A stretch of 64,000 nt of DNA from an uncultured Methylocystaceae bacterium (GCA_937870755.1 CALMZV010000026.1:184040-248039); one strand, 5' to 3'; shown: positions 45,225-53,198, counted from the first letter of the stretch. Numbers and translations are program-made. Notes: a model not told the origin generated them from the letters alone.

Positions 45225-46271
45225 ATGTACGCGCGTTTGACATCGCTCCCGCTCATGCTGGCGCTCGCGGCCTGTTCGTCCGGCGCCAATACGACCGCCC
45301 ATGTGGCGAGCGCGGAAACCACGCAGACCATCGCCACGCTGCCGGCGTCCGGCGCCGATCCGGCGCTCTTGCTGGTGGACATGCCCGGCCCCGGCGGCGC
45401 GGTGACGGATTTCCGCGAGACGGCCTTTTCCAACGGCTTGCGGCAGGTCGCCACGCTCGAGGGCGGCGTTTCCGGCCTGGGGCGCAACCAGATCGAGATC
45501 GCGGTCGAGACGCGGCCCTCGAATACGGATTCGGTCAACATCAGCCGGCCGACGGAAGGCGGCGTGCGCCGTGAAATTCTCACGCGTTTTCCGGGCGTGG
45601 AGATGCGCATTCTCACGCAGCCGCGCTCCAACGGCCTGGGCGTGTTCGGCCTGGCGATAGGGCGGACGCGCCATGGCGCGCGCTGCGCTTTCGCCTGGCA
45701 ATGGGTGGACGACATTCGCAAGAGCGGCGATCGCTCCGTGTTCGCGCGGTTCGGCGGCGAGGCGCCGGCGCCGGCTTCCATCCGCGTTCACATGTGCCGC
45801 ACGGACGCCACCGTCGACGATCTCGCCGCCACCATCGAAGGCATGACGCGCGCCGCGCCCACCACGATCGCGCGCGCGCTCGATCCCGCGCGACGCCCCA
45901 GTCTCTCGCCGGTGCAGGGCCGCGCGGCCAGGACGACCGGCGCGGTCGTGGACGGCACGCTCGAGTCGGCTCTCGGCCCGGCGCCGGCGCTCGCGGCCGC
46001 CGCGCCGAAGGCGGCGCCTACGAAAGTCGCGCGCAAGCCGGCGCGGGTCGCGCGCAAGCGCGCACCGGCGGTCGAGACGCCGCGGCCCGAGCCCGTGCAG
46101 CAGAGCTTTGCGCCGATGGCCGGCGGCGGGCCGCGTTACCTGGCGCCTGTGCCCGGCCAGCCGCTCCACCCGAGCGCGCCGCCGGTGGCCGCGGTCAGCC
46201 CGCCCGCACGCGCTCTCGACCCCAGCCTGCCGGCCGCCGCGTATCGCGGGCCCTTGCAAAGGGTCCATTAA
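45225..46271 (+). CDS. bcsN: BcsN-like cellulose biosynthesis lipoprotein
   Basis: Predicted lipoprotein of 348 residues with lipobox LALAAC (Cys17). The conserved part (about 60-215) contains LPGAVTDFRE-like sequence (GPGGAVTDFRETAFSNGLRQVATLEG) and RTRHGARCAFAWQWVDDIR with two cysteines later in RVHMCRT; the C-terminal third is Ala/Pro-rich low complexity. Position after bcsA-bcsB-bcsZ-TPR and the lipoprotein nature match BcsN of Rhizobiales cellulose operons, whose biochemical role is unknown. It starts 1 nt after the preceding stop. Confidence 0.78.
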   Translation: MYARLTSLPLMLALAACSSGANTTAHVASAETTQTIATLPASGADPALLLVDMPGPGGAVTDFRETAFSNGLRQVATLEGGVSGLGRNQIEIAVETRPSNTDSVNISRPTEGGVRREILTRFPGVEMRILTQPRSNGLGVFGLAIGRTRHGARCAFAWQWVDDIRKSGDRSVFARFGGEAPAPASIRVHMCRTDATVDDLAATIEGMTRAAPTTIARALDPARRPSLSPVQGRAARTTGAVVDGTLESALGPAPALAAAAPKAAPTKVARKPARVARKRAPAVETPRPEPVQQSFAPMAGGGPRYLAPVPGQPLHPSAPPVAAVSPPARALDPSLPAAAYRGPLQRVH

Positions 46272-46285
46272 CCGCGTGAGACAAA

Positions 46286-46307
46286 GCCCGGCGGGACGCC
46301 GCCGGGC
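46286..46307. terminator. GC-rich hairpin after bcsN, possible terminator
   Basis: Perfect 9-bp stem GCCCGGCGG / CCGCCGGGC with loop GACG, 15 nt after the bcsN stop. No T-run follows on either strand, so it may be a transcript 3'-end stabiliser or Rho-dependent pause instead of a true intrinsic terminator. Confidence 0.4.
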
Positions 46308-46444
46308 GATCCACTTGCCGAAAATTGTTCGGTTTTCCGCAACACGGCGCCAAGCCGGCCGTCATAATGTCGTAACGTGAGGTCGTTCCGGGAACCGGGG
46401 CGCGCTCGCAACGGTTGAGAAGGCCATGCTGGCTGGAGGCGGAC

Positions 46445-46747
46445 GTGTCGATTTCCGATTTTGAACGATTGCTGGAAGCCCTCATCCCCGCGAGCGGCCG
46501 TACGACCCTTACGCTGACCGAAGCGCCCGAAAGCGCCGACGATCTGATCCGGCTGCTGGAGCGGGCGATCGCCACCGGCAACCGGCGCGGCGCGCCGCTG
46601 GCGCAGATCGACCTGCCGGCGGATGCGTTCGAAACGTTCGGCACGACCTTCTGGCATGTGCCGATCGAGGATTCGAGTCGCGATGGCGTGGTGCGCCTTG
46701 TCTTTGCGCGTCCCGAGGAAGACGACGGCATGCCGCAGGCGGCCTGA
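46445..46747 (+). CDS. hypothetical protein, 100 residues
   Basis: Small acidic soluble protein starting at a GTG with a GGAGGC site 5-10 nt upstream. Sequence: a predicted helix SDFERLLEALIP, then TLTLTEAPESADDLIRLLERAIATG, and a strand-rich C-terminal half (PLAQIDLPADAFETFGTTFWHVPIED). An upstream TTG at 46415 is possible but would precede the ribosome-binding site. No signal peptide, membrane segment or recognised family. It stands alone between the cellulose operon and the Nudix gene. Confidence 0.6.
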   Translation: MSISDFERLLEALIPASGRTTLTLTEAPESADDLIRLLERAIATGNRRGAPLAQIDLPADAFETFGTTFWHVPIEDSSRDGVVRLVFARPEEDDGMPQAA

Positions 46748-46910
46748 GGCCGCCCCCGCGCCGTCTCAAGGCGTCCTTTTTTCCGAGCAAAGATTTCGTT
46801 GGTGAAAGCCGGCTTGTAACCGACAATCGCCAGCGAATCACTTTGCGATGCGCCGCGTTCCGGGCGCGTCGCGCCGGCGCTGCAAACGCTACAGGCGGCG
46901 GAGACGGAAC

Positions 46911-47405
46911 TTGAAAGCACACGCACCGGCGGAAGCCGACGTCGCTCCGACCAAGCCGCGTCTGCAGTATGCGGCGCTGCCGTTTCGGGAAGGCGAGCGG
47001 CTGGAGATCATGCTCATTTCTTCGCGTGAGACGCGGCGCTGGGTGGTGCCCAAGGGGTGGCCGATCAAAGGCGCCAAGCCGCATTTCGTCGCCGCCATCG
47101 AGGCGATGGAGGAGGCGGGGCTGCTCGGAAAGATTTCGAAGAAGCCGATCGGCGCCTATCATTACGTCAAACGCCTGCGCAACGGGGCGGGGCTGTTGTG
47201 CGAGGTGCGCGTCTTTCCATTCCGCGTCGCCAGGCAGCGCAAGAACTGGCCTGAGCGCAGCCAGCGCACCACGAAGTGGTTCGACGCGTTCGAGGCGGCC
47301 GAACTGGTGCATGAGCCGGGATTGCAGGGACTCATCCGGGGCTTCGCCGGCGTGGCGGCGGACGAGGAAGAGGCCGAGGTCACGCCCGACGGCGTGGGGC
47401 GATAG
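46911..47405 (+). CDS. Nudix hydrolase family protein with degenerate Nudix box
   Basis: Protein of 164 residues with the fold pattern of diadenosine/diphosphoinositol polyphosphate hydrolases: LISSRETRRWVVPKGWPIKG, then GAKPHFVAAIEAMEEAGLLG at the Nudix box. The box keeps E-x2-EE-x-G (EAMEEAG) but the first Glu is missing and the Arg of RE is Ile, so activity is uncertain. I use the TTG at 46911, preceded by GGCGGAGACGG; an ATG at 46848 would add a very arginine-rich leader with no ribosome-binding site. Last chromosomal gene before the island. Confidence 0.72.
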   Translation: MKAHAPAEADVAPTKPRLQYAALPFREGERLEIMLISSRETRRWVVPKGWPIKGAKPHFVAAIEAMEEAGLLGKISKKPIGAYHYVKRLRNGAGLLCEVRVFPFRVARQRKNWPERSQRTTKWFDAFEAAELVHEPGLQGLIRGFAGVAADEEEAEVTPDGVGR

Positions 47406-47415
47406 CCGAAAGATG

Positions 47416-47439
47416 AAAAGGCCGGCGTCTGGACCGGCC
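47416..47439 (-). terminator. minus-strand terminator belonging to the disrupted tRNA
   Basis: Hairpin GGCCGG / CCGGCC (47420-47425 with 47434-47439) followed on the minus strand by TTTT. It lies 4 nt beyond the CCA end of the tRNA-like fragment at 47444-47458, exactly where a minus-strand tRNA would have its terminator. No minus-strand gene otherwise ends here. Confidence 0.5.
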
Positions 47440-47443
47440 GAAA

Positions 47444-47458
47444 TGGTCGGAGTGAGAG
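47444..47458 (-). repeat. tRNA 3'-end fragment, candidate attachment site (left end of island)
   Basis: TGGTCGGAGTGAGAG on the plus strand is the complement of a tRNA 3' end reading CTCTCACTCCGACCA, with CCA and acceptor stem resembling bacterial tRNA-Pro. Homology to a tRNA stops after this segment (the T-arm TTCGAA is absent). Its position 159 nt before a P4-type integrase fits an att core left behind when an element inserted into the 3' end of a tRNA gene. The intact tRNA is expected past the right edge. Confidence 0.5.
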
Positions 47459-47577
47459 ACCGACAACCTTGAATATCGTCCTATCTCAGGTTTGATTTTT
47501 TGTCGCAGTTTTCAAAGCGTTTTTTCGATTTCCGGTCTTTATTTCCGACCACCAAATTGCATATTGTCTCATTTTGG

Positions 47578-47601
47578 AAGTGGGGCCCAAAGTGGGGCCC
47601 A
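47578..47601 (+). repeat. tandem 12-bp repeat upstream of the integrase
   Basis: AAGTGGGGCCCA occurs twice head to tail (47578-47589, 47590-47601), immediately before the integrase start. Each unit contains the palindrome GGGGCCC(C)-like core. Likely arm-type binding sites for integrase or an excisionase, which would also give autoregulation; this role is inferred. Confidence 0.55.
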
Positions 47602-47616
47602 TAAGTGGTCGGAACG

Positions 47617-48855
47617 ATGGCGCGGGCGCGGAACAAGCTCAACACGAAGGTCGCCGCCGCCCTGTCCGAGCCCGGCCGGCACTCCGATGGTGGCGGGCTC
47701 TATCTAGCCATCGACGGGCTTGGCGCGGCGATGCGCCGCCGCTGGATTTTCCTTTATCCCTGGGCCGGCAAGCGGCGTGAAATGGGCCTGGGTGCTTATC
47801 CCGTCGTCTCGCTGGCAGAGGCCCGGCGCGCTCGTGACGAGGCCGAGCGGATGCTTCGCTGCGGGCGTGACCCGATCGCTGCAAGAGACGAAGCGCGGCG
47901 CGCTCTGGCGGGCAAGCCGACTTTTGCCGAAGTCGCCGACGCGCTGATCGCTGCAAAAGAGGCCGAATGGCGAAACGAAAAGCATCGGTCCCAATGGCGA
48001 TCCTCGCTCGATAATGACGCGGCGGCGCTTCGCGAGAAGCGAGTTGATGAGATCGACACAGCGGCCGTGCTCGAAGTGCTGAAGCCGGTTTGGGCGGCGA
48101 AGCCGGAAACGGGCTCCCGGCTTCGCCAGCGGATAGAAGCAGTCCTCGACGCCGCGAAAGCCCAGGGACACCGGACCGGCGAAAATCCGGCAGCATGGCG
48201 CGGCCACCTGGCGCACTTACTGCCCAAACGCACCGCTCTCTCGCGCGGCCATCATGCGGCGATGGCCTACGACGACGTTCCTGCGTTCATCGAAAAACTG
48301 CGCGCGCATCAGCAGACATCGACGGCAGCAATGGCGCTCGAATTCCTCATTTTGACCGCGGCGCGCTCCGGCGAGGTCTACGGCGCCACATGGCCGGAAA
48401 TCGACCTTGAGGCGAAGGTCTGGACGGTTCCCGCCGATCGCATGAAGGCCGGCCGGGAACATCGCGTGCCGCTTTCAGACCGCGCCGTGGCCCTTCTTAA
48501 GCCCCTCAGCGAAAATAAGACCGGCGACCTCGTTTTCATCGGTCGCCGCAAGGATCGGTTGAGCCACGTCGCGATGGCGAAAGTTCTGGCGCGTCTCGGA
48601 GTCGAGAACGCGACGCCGCACGGCTTTCGCAGCGCGTTCCGCGATTGGGCAGGGAATGAAACGCATTTTGCGCGCGAGGTCGCGGAAGCCGCGCTCGCGC
48701 ATGTCGTCGGCGACGCTGCGGAGCAGGCCTATCGGCGCGGCGACGCGCTCGACAAGCGGCGAAAGTTGATGGAGGCATGGGCCGGCTACTGCGAGCCCGA
48801 GCATTCCGACAATGTTCTGAATTTCAAGAAATCGGGGGGCGATCCCGCCGCCTGA
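47617..48855 (+). CDS. int: tyrosine-type integrase, P4 family
   Basis: Site-specific recombinase of 412 residues. The N-terminal DUF4102-type arm-binding domain (LSEPGRHSDGGGLYLAI ... RREMGLGAYPVVSLAEARRARDEA) identifies the P4-like family that inserts in tRNA genes. The catalytic set is complete: Arg250 (TAARSGEV), Lys277 (MKAGREHRVPLS), His335 and Arg338 (HGFRSAFRDW), His362 (LAHVVG) and Tyr372 (AYRRGD). The start is ATG 47617; a GTG at 47605 is also possible. It lies at the left end of the island reading inward. Confidence 0.95.
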   Translation: MARARNKLNTKVAAALSEPGRHSDGGGLYLAIDGLGAAMRRRWIFLYPWAGKRREMGLGAYPVVSLAEARRARDEAERMLRCGRDPIAARDEARRALAGKPTFAEVADALIAAKEAEWRNEKHRSQWRSSLDNDAAALREKRVDEIDTAAVLEVLKPVWAAKPETGSRLRQRIEAVLDAAKAQGHRTGENPAAWRGHLAHLLPKRTALSRGHHAAMAYDDVPAFIEKLRAHQQTSTAAMALEFLILTAARSGEVYGATWPEIDLEAKVWTVPADRMKAGREHRVPLSDRAVALLKPLSENKTGDLVFIGRRKDRLSHVAMAKVLARLGVENATPHGFRSAFRDWAGNETHFAREVAEAALAHVVGDAAEQAYRRGDALDKRRKLMEAWAGYCEPEHSDNVLNFKKSGGDPAA

Positions 48856-48861
48856 CAAGGT

Positions 48862-48897
48862 GGCCGGGGGCGGAATGTTGCACCATCCCGCCCGGCC
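48862..48897 (+). terminator. imperfect hairpin after the integrase gene
   Basis: GGCCGGG at 48862-48868 can pair with CCCGGCC at 48891-48897, with a partly paired GC-rich interior and an AT-richer loop. No T-run follows, so termination is only a possibility. Confidence 0.35.
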
Positions 48898-48925
48898 TTG
48901 ACCAACAGCGAAAGGAGATTTCGCA

Positions 48926-49309
48926 GTGGCTGACGACAAGACTATCAAATTTTCGGAAAATCGGAAGGCATCGGAAACTTCAGATCAGCCCCCGACTTTG
49001 CTTGAACGGCTTGAGGCTGAACTGCGCGCCGTTCACGCTAAGTTCAATCAGCCCGGCCCAAGGACCGACGAAATATGCCAGGCCATCTGCGATAGACGAT
49101 GGGAAATTTGCGAACTGGCCGAACAGACGCAAGCGCATGATGCGCGGTCGCTCGCGGTCAAATTAAGAATCCTGCTCGCACAGCTTGATCTCGACATGGA
49201 CGTTGCATGCCATGTGCCGGGCTCAGTTCGGAGCCTGGCGCCGGCAATTGCGGGCGATGTGGCGTACCTCGCGGAACCACATGAGTTTGCTGCGAGAACC
49301 AACCAATGA
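48926..49309 (+). CDS. hypothetical island protein, 127 residues
   Basis: Starts at GTG 48926 behind a strong AAAGGAGA ribosome-binding site. The N-terminus is basic and polar (MADDKTIKFSENRKASETSDQPP), followed by predicted helices (LLERLEAELRAVHAKF, DEICQAICDRRWEICELAEQ, SLAVKLRILLAQLDLDMDVACH). No signal, membrane segment or family recognised. Its stop overlaps the start of the PrtN-like gene (ATGA, 49306-49309), so the two are probably co-expressed. Confidence 0.7.
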   Translation: MADDKTIKFSENRKASETSDQPPTLLERLEAELRAVHAKFNQPGPRTDEICQAICDRRWEICELAEQTQAHDARSLAVKLRILLAQLDLDMDVACHVPGSVRSLAPAIAGDVAYLAEPHEFAARTNQ

Positions 49310-49575
49310 ACACGCGCTTCCTGCTCATGGCGCAATATGAAGGCTTAGCCGTGATCCCGCTCGATCGCGTGTGCCGCGATTATTTCACGCACCTGACGCC
49401 GAACGTCCTTGCGCGCAAGATTCTGTTCGGCGAGGTTCGCCTGCCACTGATCCGTATTGAGGGCGGATCGCAGAAGAGCGCGCGTGGGGTCCACGTCGAG
49501 GACTTGGCGGATTGGATCGACGCGCGCCGCGCCGCCGCAGCAAAAGAATTGAATCAGATGACGGGTGAGACATAG
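49306..49575 (+). CDS. PrtN-like (pyocin activator) family regulator
   Basis: Protein of 89 residues whose whole length fits the pyocin-activator PrtN family: MNTRFLLMAQYEGLAVIPLDRVCRDYF at the start, LARKILFGEVRLPLIRIEG, then SQKSARGVHVEDLADWIDARR. PrtN activates pyocin genes in Pseudomonas; in this island it could act as a transcriptional activator of satellite or helper-phage genes. The region reads like a small helix-turn-helix plus a beta-wing. Coupled to the preceding gene by ATGA; 118 nt follow without a gene. Confidence 0.85.
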   Translation: MNTRFLLMAQYEGLAVIPLDRVCRDYFTHLTPNVLARKILFGEVRLPLIRIEGGSQKSARGVHVEDLADWIDARRAAAAKELNQMTGET

Positions 49576-49693
49576 CGCCCGCCACAAGACGCGCGGGGAT
49601 AGGCCGACGGGCCGACAAGCCGAAATCGCACCTTCGGTTTCCACGCGATCCCGCCCGGTGCTTGCCAGGTGTATACGAGTGAGCAAAGGAATA

Positions 49694-50479
49694 ATGACAA
49701 GGGCGCGTCGAGCGTCCACCGGCTACTATCTCGCCACCGATCCCCCTGGATGGGCCCCGAGCTCATCGCAATGGCGCGGTCTCGAAACTTCGTTCGGCCA
49801 TCCAATTCCGACTGACCTGCGCGATGCTGTTGCGGAAATTGTGGCCGAATATTTTCATGCTAGTCACGCTGAGCAAAGCGCGTCATCTGTTGCCGATGCG
49901 ACGGCGTATCTGCAATCTTTGGAGAGAAAGGCGAAGGCCTTGATCAAAGCGCTGGCAGGTGATTTGCCTGACGCCGCGGCCCGAAACACACGCGATTTTC
50001 TGTGCGACTATTATTGGTTCAATCCGAGGGCGCCTCAAAAAGGCGGCTTCGGCAAGGTGGCCAAAATTCAGGAACTGGTGAACAGCCTGATCGATGCAGC
50101 AAGATCACTAAAGAGCGATCTGCGGAACGAGAAAGAGTGCGATCCGAAGAACAAGAAGAACAAGGCCAAGAATGAGGGTAAGCGCGCATCGGCCTGGGAT
50201 TGCATGATTGTCGATCTCACGAAAACACTGACACAACGCGGCCTACCGACCTCTGTCAACAAGGGAACGGATAAATCCAAAACTGATGATCCGTCCGGGT
50301 TCGTTCGCCTGATTATGGGCCTGCAGGCGTCCTTTCCGGTTGAGTTTCGGCGTTACCACATCGGCCATGATGGCTGGACGTCATACGACGCGACAGCCGC
50401 GGCAGTTTCGAAGGCGCAATCGGCGTATCGAAAATACGTGGCAGCTCGGGACGATAAGTCTCGCAAAAATGTTCGTTAG
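49694..50479 (+). CDS. hypothetical island protein, 261 residues
   Basis: Starts at ATG 49694 behind AAAGGA. Soluble protein with a mixed alpha-helical N-terminal half (DLRDAVAEIVAEYFHASHAEQ, YLQSLERKAKALIKALAGDL), a lysine-rich stretch (ECDPKNKKNKAKNEGKRAS) and a C-terminal part (IVDLTKTLTQRGLPTS, VRLIMGLQASFPVEFRRY). Codon use is less G+C-rich than the chromosome. I do not recognise a family. Its last codons overlap the first copy of the 48-nt dyad element that precedes the alpA-like gene. Confidence 0.65.
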   Translation: MTRARRASTGYYLATDPPGWAPSSSQWRGLETSFGHPIPTDLRDAVAEIVAEYFHASHAEQSASSVADATAYLQSLERKAKALIKALAGDLPDAAARNTRDFLCDYYWFNPRAPQKGGFGKVAKIQELVNSLIDAARSLKSDLRNEKECDPKNKKNKAKNEGKRASAWDCMIVDLTKTLTQRGLPTSVNKGTDKSKTDDPSGFVRLIMGLQASFPVEFRRYHIGHDGWTSYDATAAAVSKAQSAYRKYVAARDDKSRKNVR

Positions 50480-50491
50480 CGTCCCGCCCAA
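50444..50491. repeat. 48-nt dyad element, copy 1 (upstream of first AlpA-like gene)
   Basis: Left arm GGGACGATAA (50448-50457) and right arm TTAGCGTCCC (50476-50485) pair at 9 of 10 positions with an 18-nt spacer. The edges GCTCGGGACG and CGTCCCGCCCAA are identical to those of the copy at 53517-53565. It ends 76 nt before the AlpA-like start at 50568. Probably an operator or a structured leader shared by both alpA-like genes. Confidence 0.6.
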
Positions 50492-50567
50492 ATCTGAATC
50501 CGTAGGAAATTAATTGAGCCGCAACGAAACAGGCGGCGACTCAAGCCGCTTCAACAGGAGCGGCGCA

Positions 50568-50762
50568 ATGTCTCGACAATCCCAAACATCCGAACGCAAT
50601 GCCTATAGCGTCGATGAATTCTGTCATCGGGTCAGCATCTCGCGCGCATCCTTCTACCGATTGGCAAAGGCGGGGAAGATTCGCCTGGTCCGCATCGGCG
50701 GCCGAACCGTCGTCCCGGCTGCTGAAATCGCGCGCCTTTTGGGCGCCAAGGCTCCGCTCTGA
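50568..50762 (+). CDS. AlpA-like / excisionase-type DNA-binding protein (first copy)
   Basis: Small protein of 64 residues with a MerR/AlpA-type winged helix: YSVDEFCHRVSISRASFYRLAKAGKIRLVRIGGRTVVPAAEIARLL. The pattern ISRASFYRLAKAGKIxxVRIG is the classical recognition helix and wing. The start is ATG 50568 behind AGGAGCGG; a TTG at 50514 is possible. In P4-like satellites AlpA controls excision and activates the replication operon. It overlaps the primase gene start by 1 nt (TGATG), so both are co-translated. Confidence 0.85.
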   Translation: MSRQSQTSERNAYSVDEFCHRVSISRASFYRLAKAGKIRLVRIGGRTVVPAAEIARLLGAKAPL

Positions 50763-53194
50763 TGCGAACGCACCTGATCTCGACCAAGGTCGCCGAACTC
50801 CCGGCAGTGCGCGAGTTGCAGGAGCGCCCGCAATGGGTGGCTTGGCGCTACAAGGAGGTAACGGATTCCGACGGAACGAAGAAAGCGACCAAACCGCCGG
50901 TCAATCCAAAGATCGGCGGCGGCGCTTCGCATTCGGACCCGAACACATGGGGCACCTATGCGCAGGCGCGCGTGTTCGCCATGTCGCGCAAGATGGCGGG
51001 CGTCGGCTTTGTTCTGACCGAGGACGACGGCTATACGGGCATCGATCTCGACAAGGTGCGCGATCCGGCGACAGGCGCGCTCGACCCGTGGGCCGCCGAG
51101 ATCGTCGCGATGGCGGAGACCTACACCGAGGTCAGCCCGTCGGGCGCTGGCCTGCGCCTGATCGCGCGCGGAAAGATTCCCGCGACCGTGAAATGCGATC
51201 CTGCGCACGTCGAAATCTATCGCTCGCAGCGCTATCTCACGATCACGGGCGACCACGTTCCTGACACGCCAACGACGATCGAGCCGGCGCCCCGCACGAT
51301 CGAGGCGCTCATGGCCCGCGTCGCGGAGCGCCAGCCGAAAGCCGAACCTGCGTCGGCGTCGGAGTCTGAACCAGCCAAGCATGCGCGCGCGCCTCTCAAT
51401 TTCGTGAAGCGCGAGCGCGCTGCGGGAGCAGCCAATCATGCCGGAGCCAGGCCGAAACGCGATTTCTGGGCGAACCTGCGCGACGCGACCATGAACGATG
51501 TGTCGTGGTTCACTGCTCTCTTTCCGGCGGCTACATATCAGCCAGGCACCGGCGGCTGGCGTGTTCAGTCGAAATATCTCGGCCGCAGCTTGCAGGAGGA
51601 CATTTCGATCACGCCCGGCGCCGCGACCGGTGGCATCGTCGATTTTGGCGTAGCTGACATGGGAGACAGACGCCTCGGCAAACGGACGGCGGTCGATCTT
51701 GTCATGGAATGGGGCGGCAAGTCCGATCCTGTCGAAGCCGCGCGCTGGCTGTGCGACCAAATCTGCCTGACAATGGAATCGTTGGGGTGGAACGAGCGCA
51801 CGCAGTCAGAGGACGTGCAGCCGACCCAAGAGGCGCGCGTTGACGACGATGGGACTGTTTACGATTCCGAGACTGGCGAAGTTCTTCATCGGGCGGAGAA
51901 GTCAGCGGCGGATAGCAACGAGCTTCCCGACCGTCTGACGAAACCGGCGGGCCTTCTCGGCGATATTGTCAATTGGATCGAGAATTCCGCGCAGCGCCCG
52001 AACCGCGTGCTGGCGCTCGGCGCCGCGATAACAGTGGCGGGCACGCTCATGGGCAGGCGCGTCGCAGGTCCGACCACGAGCGGAACGCATTTGTATGTCG
52101 TGATGTTGGCCCCGTCCGGCAGTGGGAAGGATCACCCCTTGCGCCGCGCTGCCGCGCTACTGCGCGAAGCGGACCCCGCCCTTGTCGGGCCAGGCGAGTT
52201 CATGTCGCAAACCGCGCTGGCGCGCCATGTTGGAGAAAATCCGTTGAGCTTGTCTCCATTGGACGAGTTCGGCGCGCTGGTTGCACGGGTCTGCTCGCCG
52301 AAGGCCGGCGGATGGGAGAAGGGCCTGGTGAAGATTCTGCGTGAATACTGGGGCGGTTCGTTCGAAACGATCCCAGGTACGCAATGGGCCAGCCTGAAAA
52401 CCGAGCCGATCATCTGGCCAGCGCTATCCGTGCTCGGCGTGTCTACGCACGATGAATTCTTTTCCGCCCTGTCGTCGCGCGAGGCCACGAACGGCTTTCT
52501 GAACAGATTTCTCTTGCTCTCGACGACGGCGCGGGTCGTTGACATAGACGAGCCCGCCGCCAACCGCTTTCAAATCCCGCCGTCGATCAAGTCTCAAATT
52601 CGCAATCTCTACGCTGATTGCGCCGGAGGTTCGAAAACGAGCGTGATAGTTGATGGCGCAACAGTTCGCGACGCCGGCGACCGCAGCCTGTTCAACGAGC
52701 AGGGCCAAATCACGATCGGGTGGGCCGACGAGCAAACGCGGGCAAGCTATCGCGATCTCGTGAAAGAGGCATTGTCGAAATCTGATGACGGGGCCGGCGA
52801 GCTTTGGGCGCGCACCGCCGAGATGGCGATCCGACTGGCCACGATCCATGCCGTCTCTCGCGCTGGCCTGGAAGCCCGACTTGGAGCAGAGGACTTCGCT
52901 TGGGGACACGAACTGGCGTGCTGGTCGGCCAACACGATGGCGCGCGAAGCGGGGCTGCGCATGTCCGACACACCGGCGCAGGCGAACGCCAAGCTTATCC
53001 TGCGACACATCACGGAAGCCGGTGGAAGCTTGAAACATCGCGATCTGAATCGGCGCCTCGCCCATCGTCTGCGGCAGATGGATTTGAAAGACGCTCTCAC
53101 GGCCCTCACCGAGAGCGGCGCAATCCGCCAGCTTGTGACGCAGCCGCAGAAGGGCGGACCAAAGACCGTCAGCTACATCAAGAATGCAGGCTGA
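50762..53194 (+). CDS. primase/helicase-like replication protein (pri-rep), AEP PrimPol plus DUF3987-like ATPase
   Basis: Large protein of 810 residues. The N-terminus resembles archaeo-eukaryotic PrimPol domains of phages and satellites: GFVLTEDDGYTGIDLDKVRD supplies the Asp-x-Asp metal site (Asp95, Asp97), followed by EVSPSGAGLRLIARGK and VEIYRSQRYLTITGDH. A middle domain (about 230-340) has no clear motif. The C-terminal part is DUF3987-like with a Walker A motif APSGSGKD (about 450-457). This layout fits the Pri-Rep initiators of PICI satellites and P4. The repeat-rich intergenic region directly downstream is a likely origin. Confidence 0.85.
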   Translation: MRTHLISTKVAELPAVRELQERPQWVAWRYKEVTDSDGTKKATKPPVNPKIGGGASHSDPNTWGTYAQARVFAMSRKMAGVGFVLTEDDGYTGIDLDKVRDPATGALDPWAAEIVAMAETYTEVSPSGAGLRLIARGKIPATVKCDPAHVEIYRSQRYLTITGDHVPDTPTTIEPAPRTIEALMARVAERQPKAEPASASESEPAKHARAPLNFVKRERAAGAANHAGARPKRDFWANLRDATMNDVSWFTALFPAATYQPGTGGWRVQSKYLGRSLQEDISITPGAATGGIVDFGVADMGDRRLGKRTAVDLVMEWGGKSDPVEAARWLCDQICLTMESLGWNERTQSEDVQPTQEARVDDDGTVYDSETGEVLHRAEKSAADSNELPDRLTKPAGLLGDIVNWIENSAQRPNRVLALGAAITVAGTLMGRRVAGPTTSGTHLYVVMLAPSGSGKDHPLRRAAALLREADPALVGPGEFMSQTALARHVGENPLSLSPLDEFGALVARVCSPKAGGWEKGLVKILREYWGGSFETIPGTQWASLKTEPIIWPALSVLGVSTHDEFFSALSSREATNGFLNRFLLLSTTARVVDIDEPAANRFQIPPSIKSQIRNLYADCAGGSKTSVIVDGATVRDAGDRSLFNEQGQITIGWADEQTRASYRDLVKEALSKSDDGAGELWARTAEMAIRLATIHAVSRAGLEARLGAEDFAWGHELACWSANTMAREAGLRMSDTPAQANAKLILRHITEAGGSLKHRDLNRRLAHRLRQMDLKDALTALTESGAIRQLVTQPQKGGPKTVSYIKNAG

Positions 53195-53198
53195 GGTC

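Noticed and set aside
42503..45781. Very long minus-strand frame opposite the TPR protein and bcsN
   Set aside because: High G+C makes antisense frames long; composition is Arg/Gly-rich, no motif or ribosome-binding site, and the plus-strand genes are well supported.
47444..47520. Functional tRNA gene at the island end
   Set aside because: Only about 15 nt match a tRNA 3' end; the T-loop, anticodon and D-arm are missing, so it is an att remnant at most.
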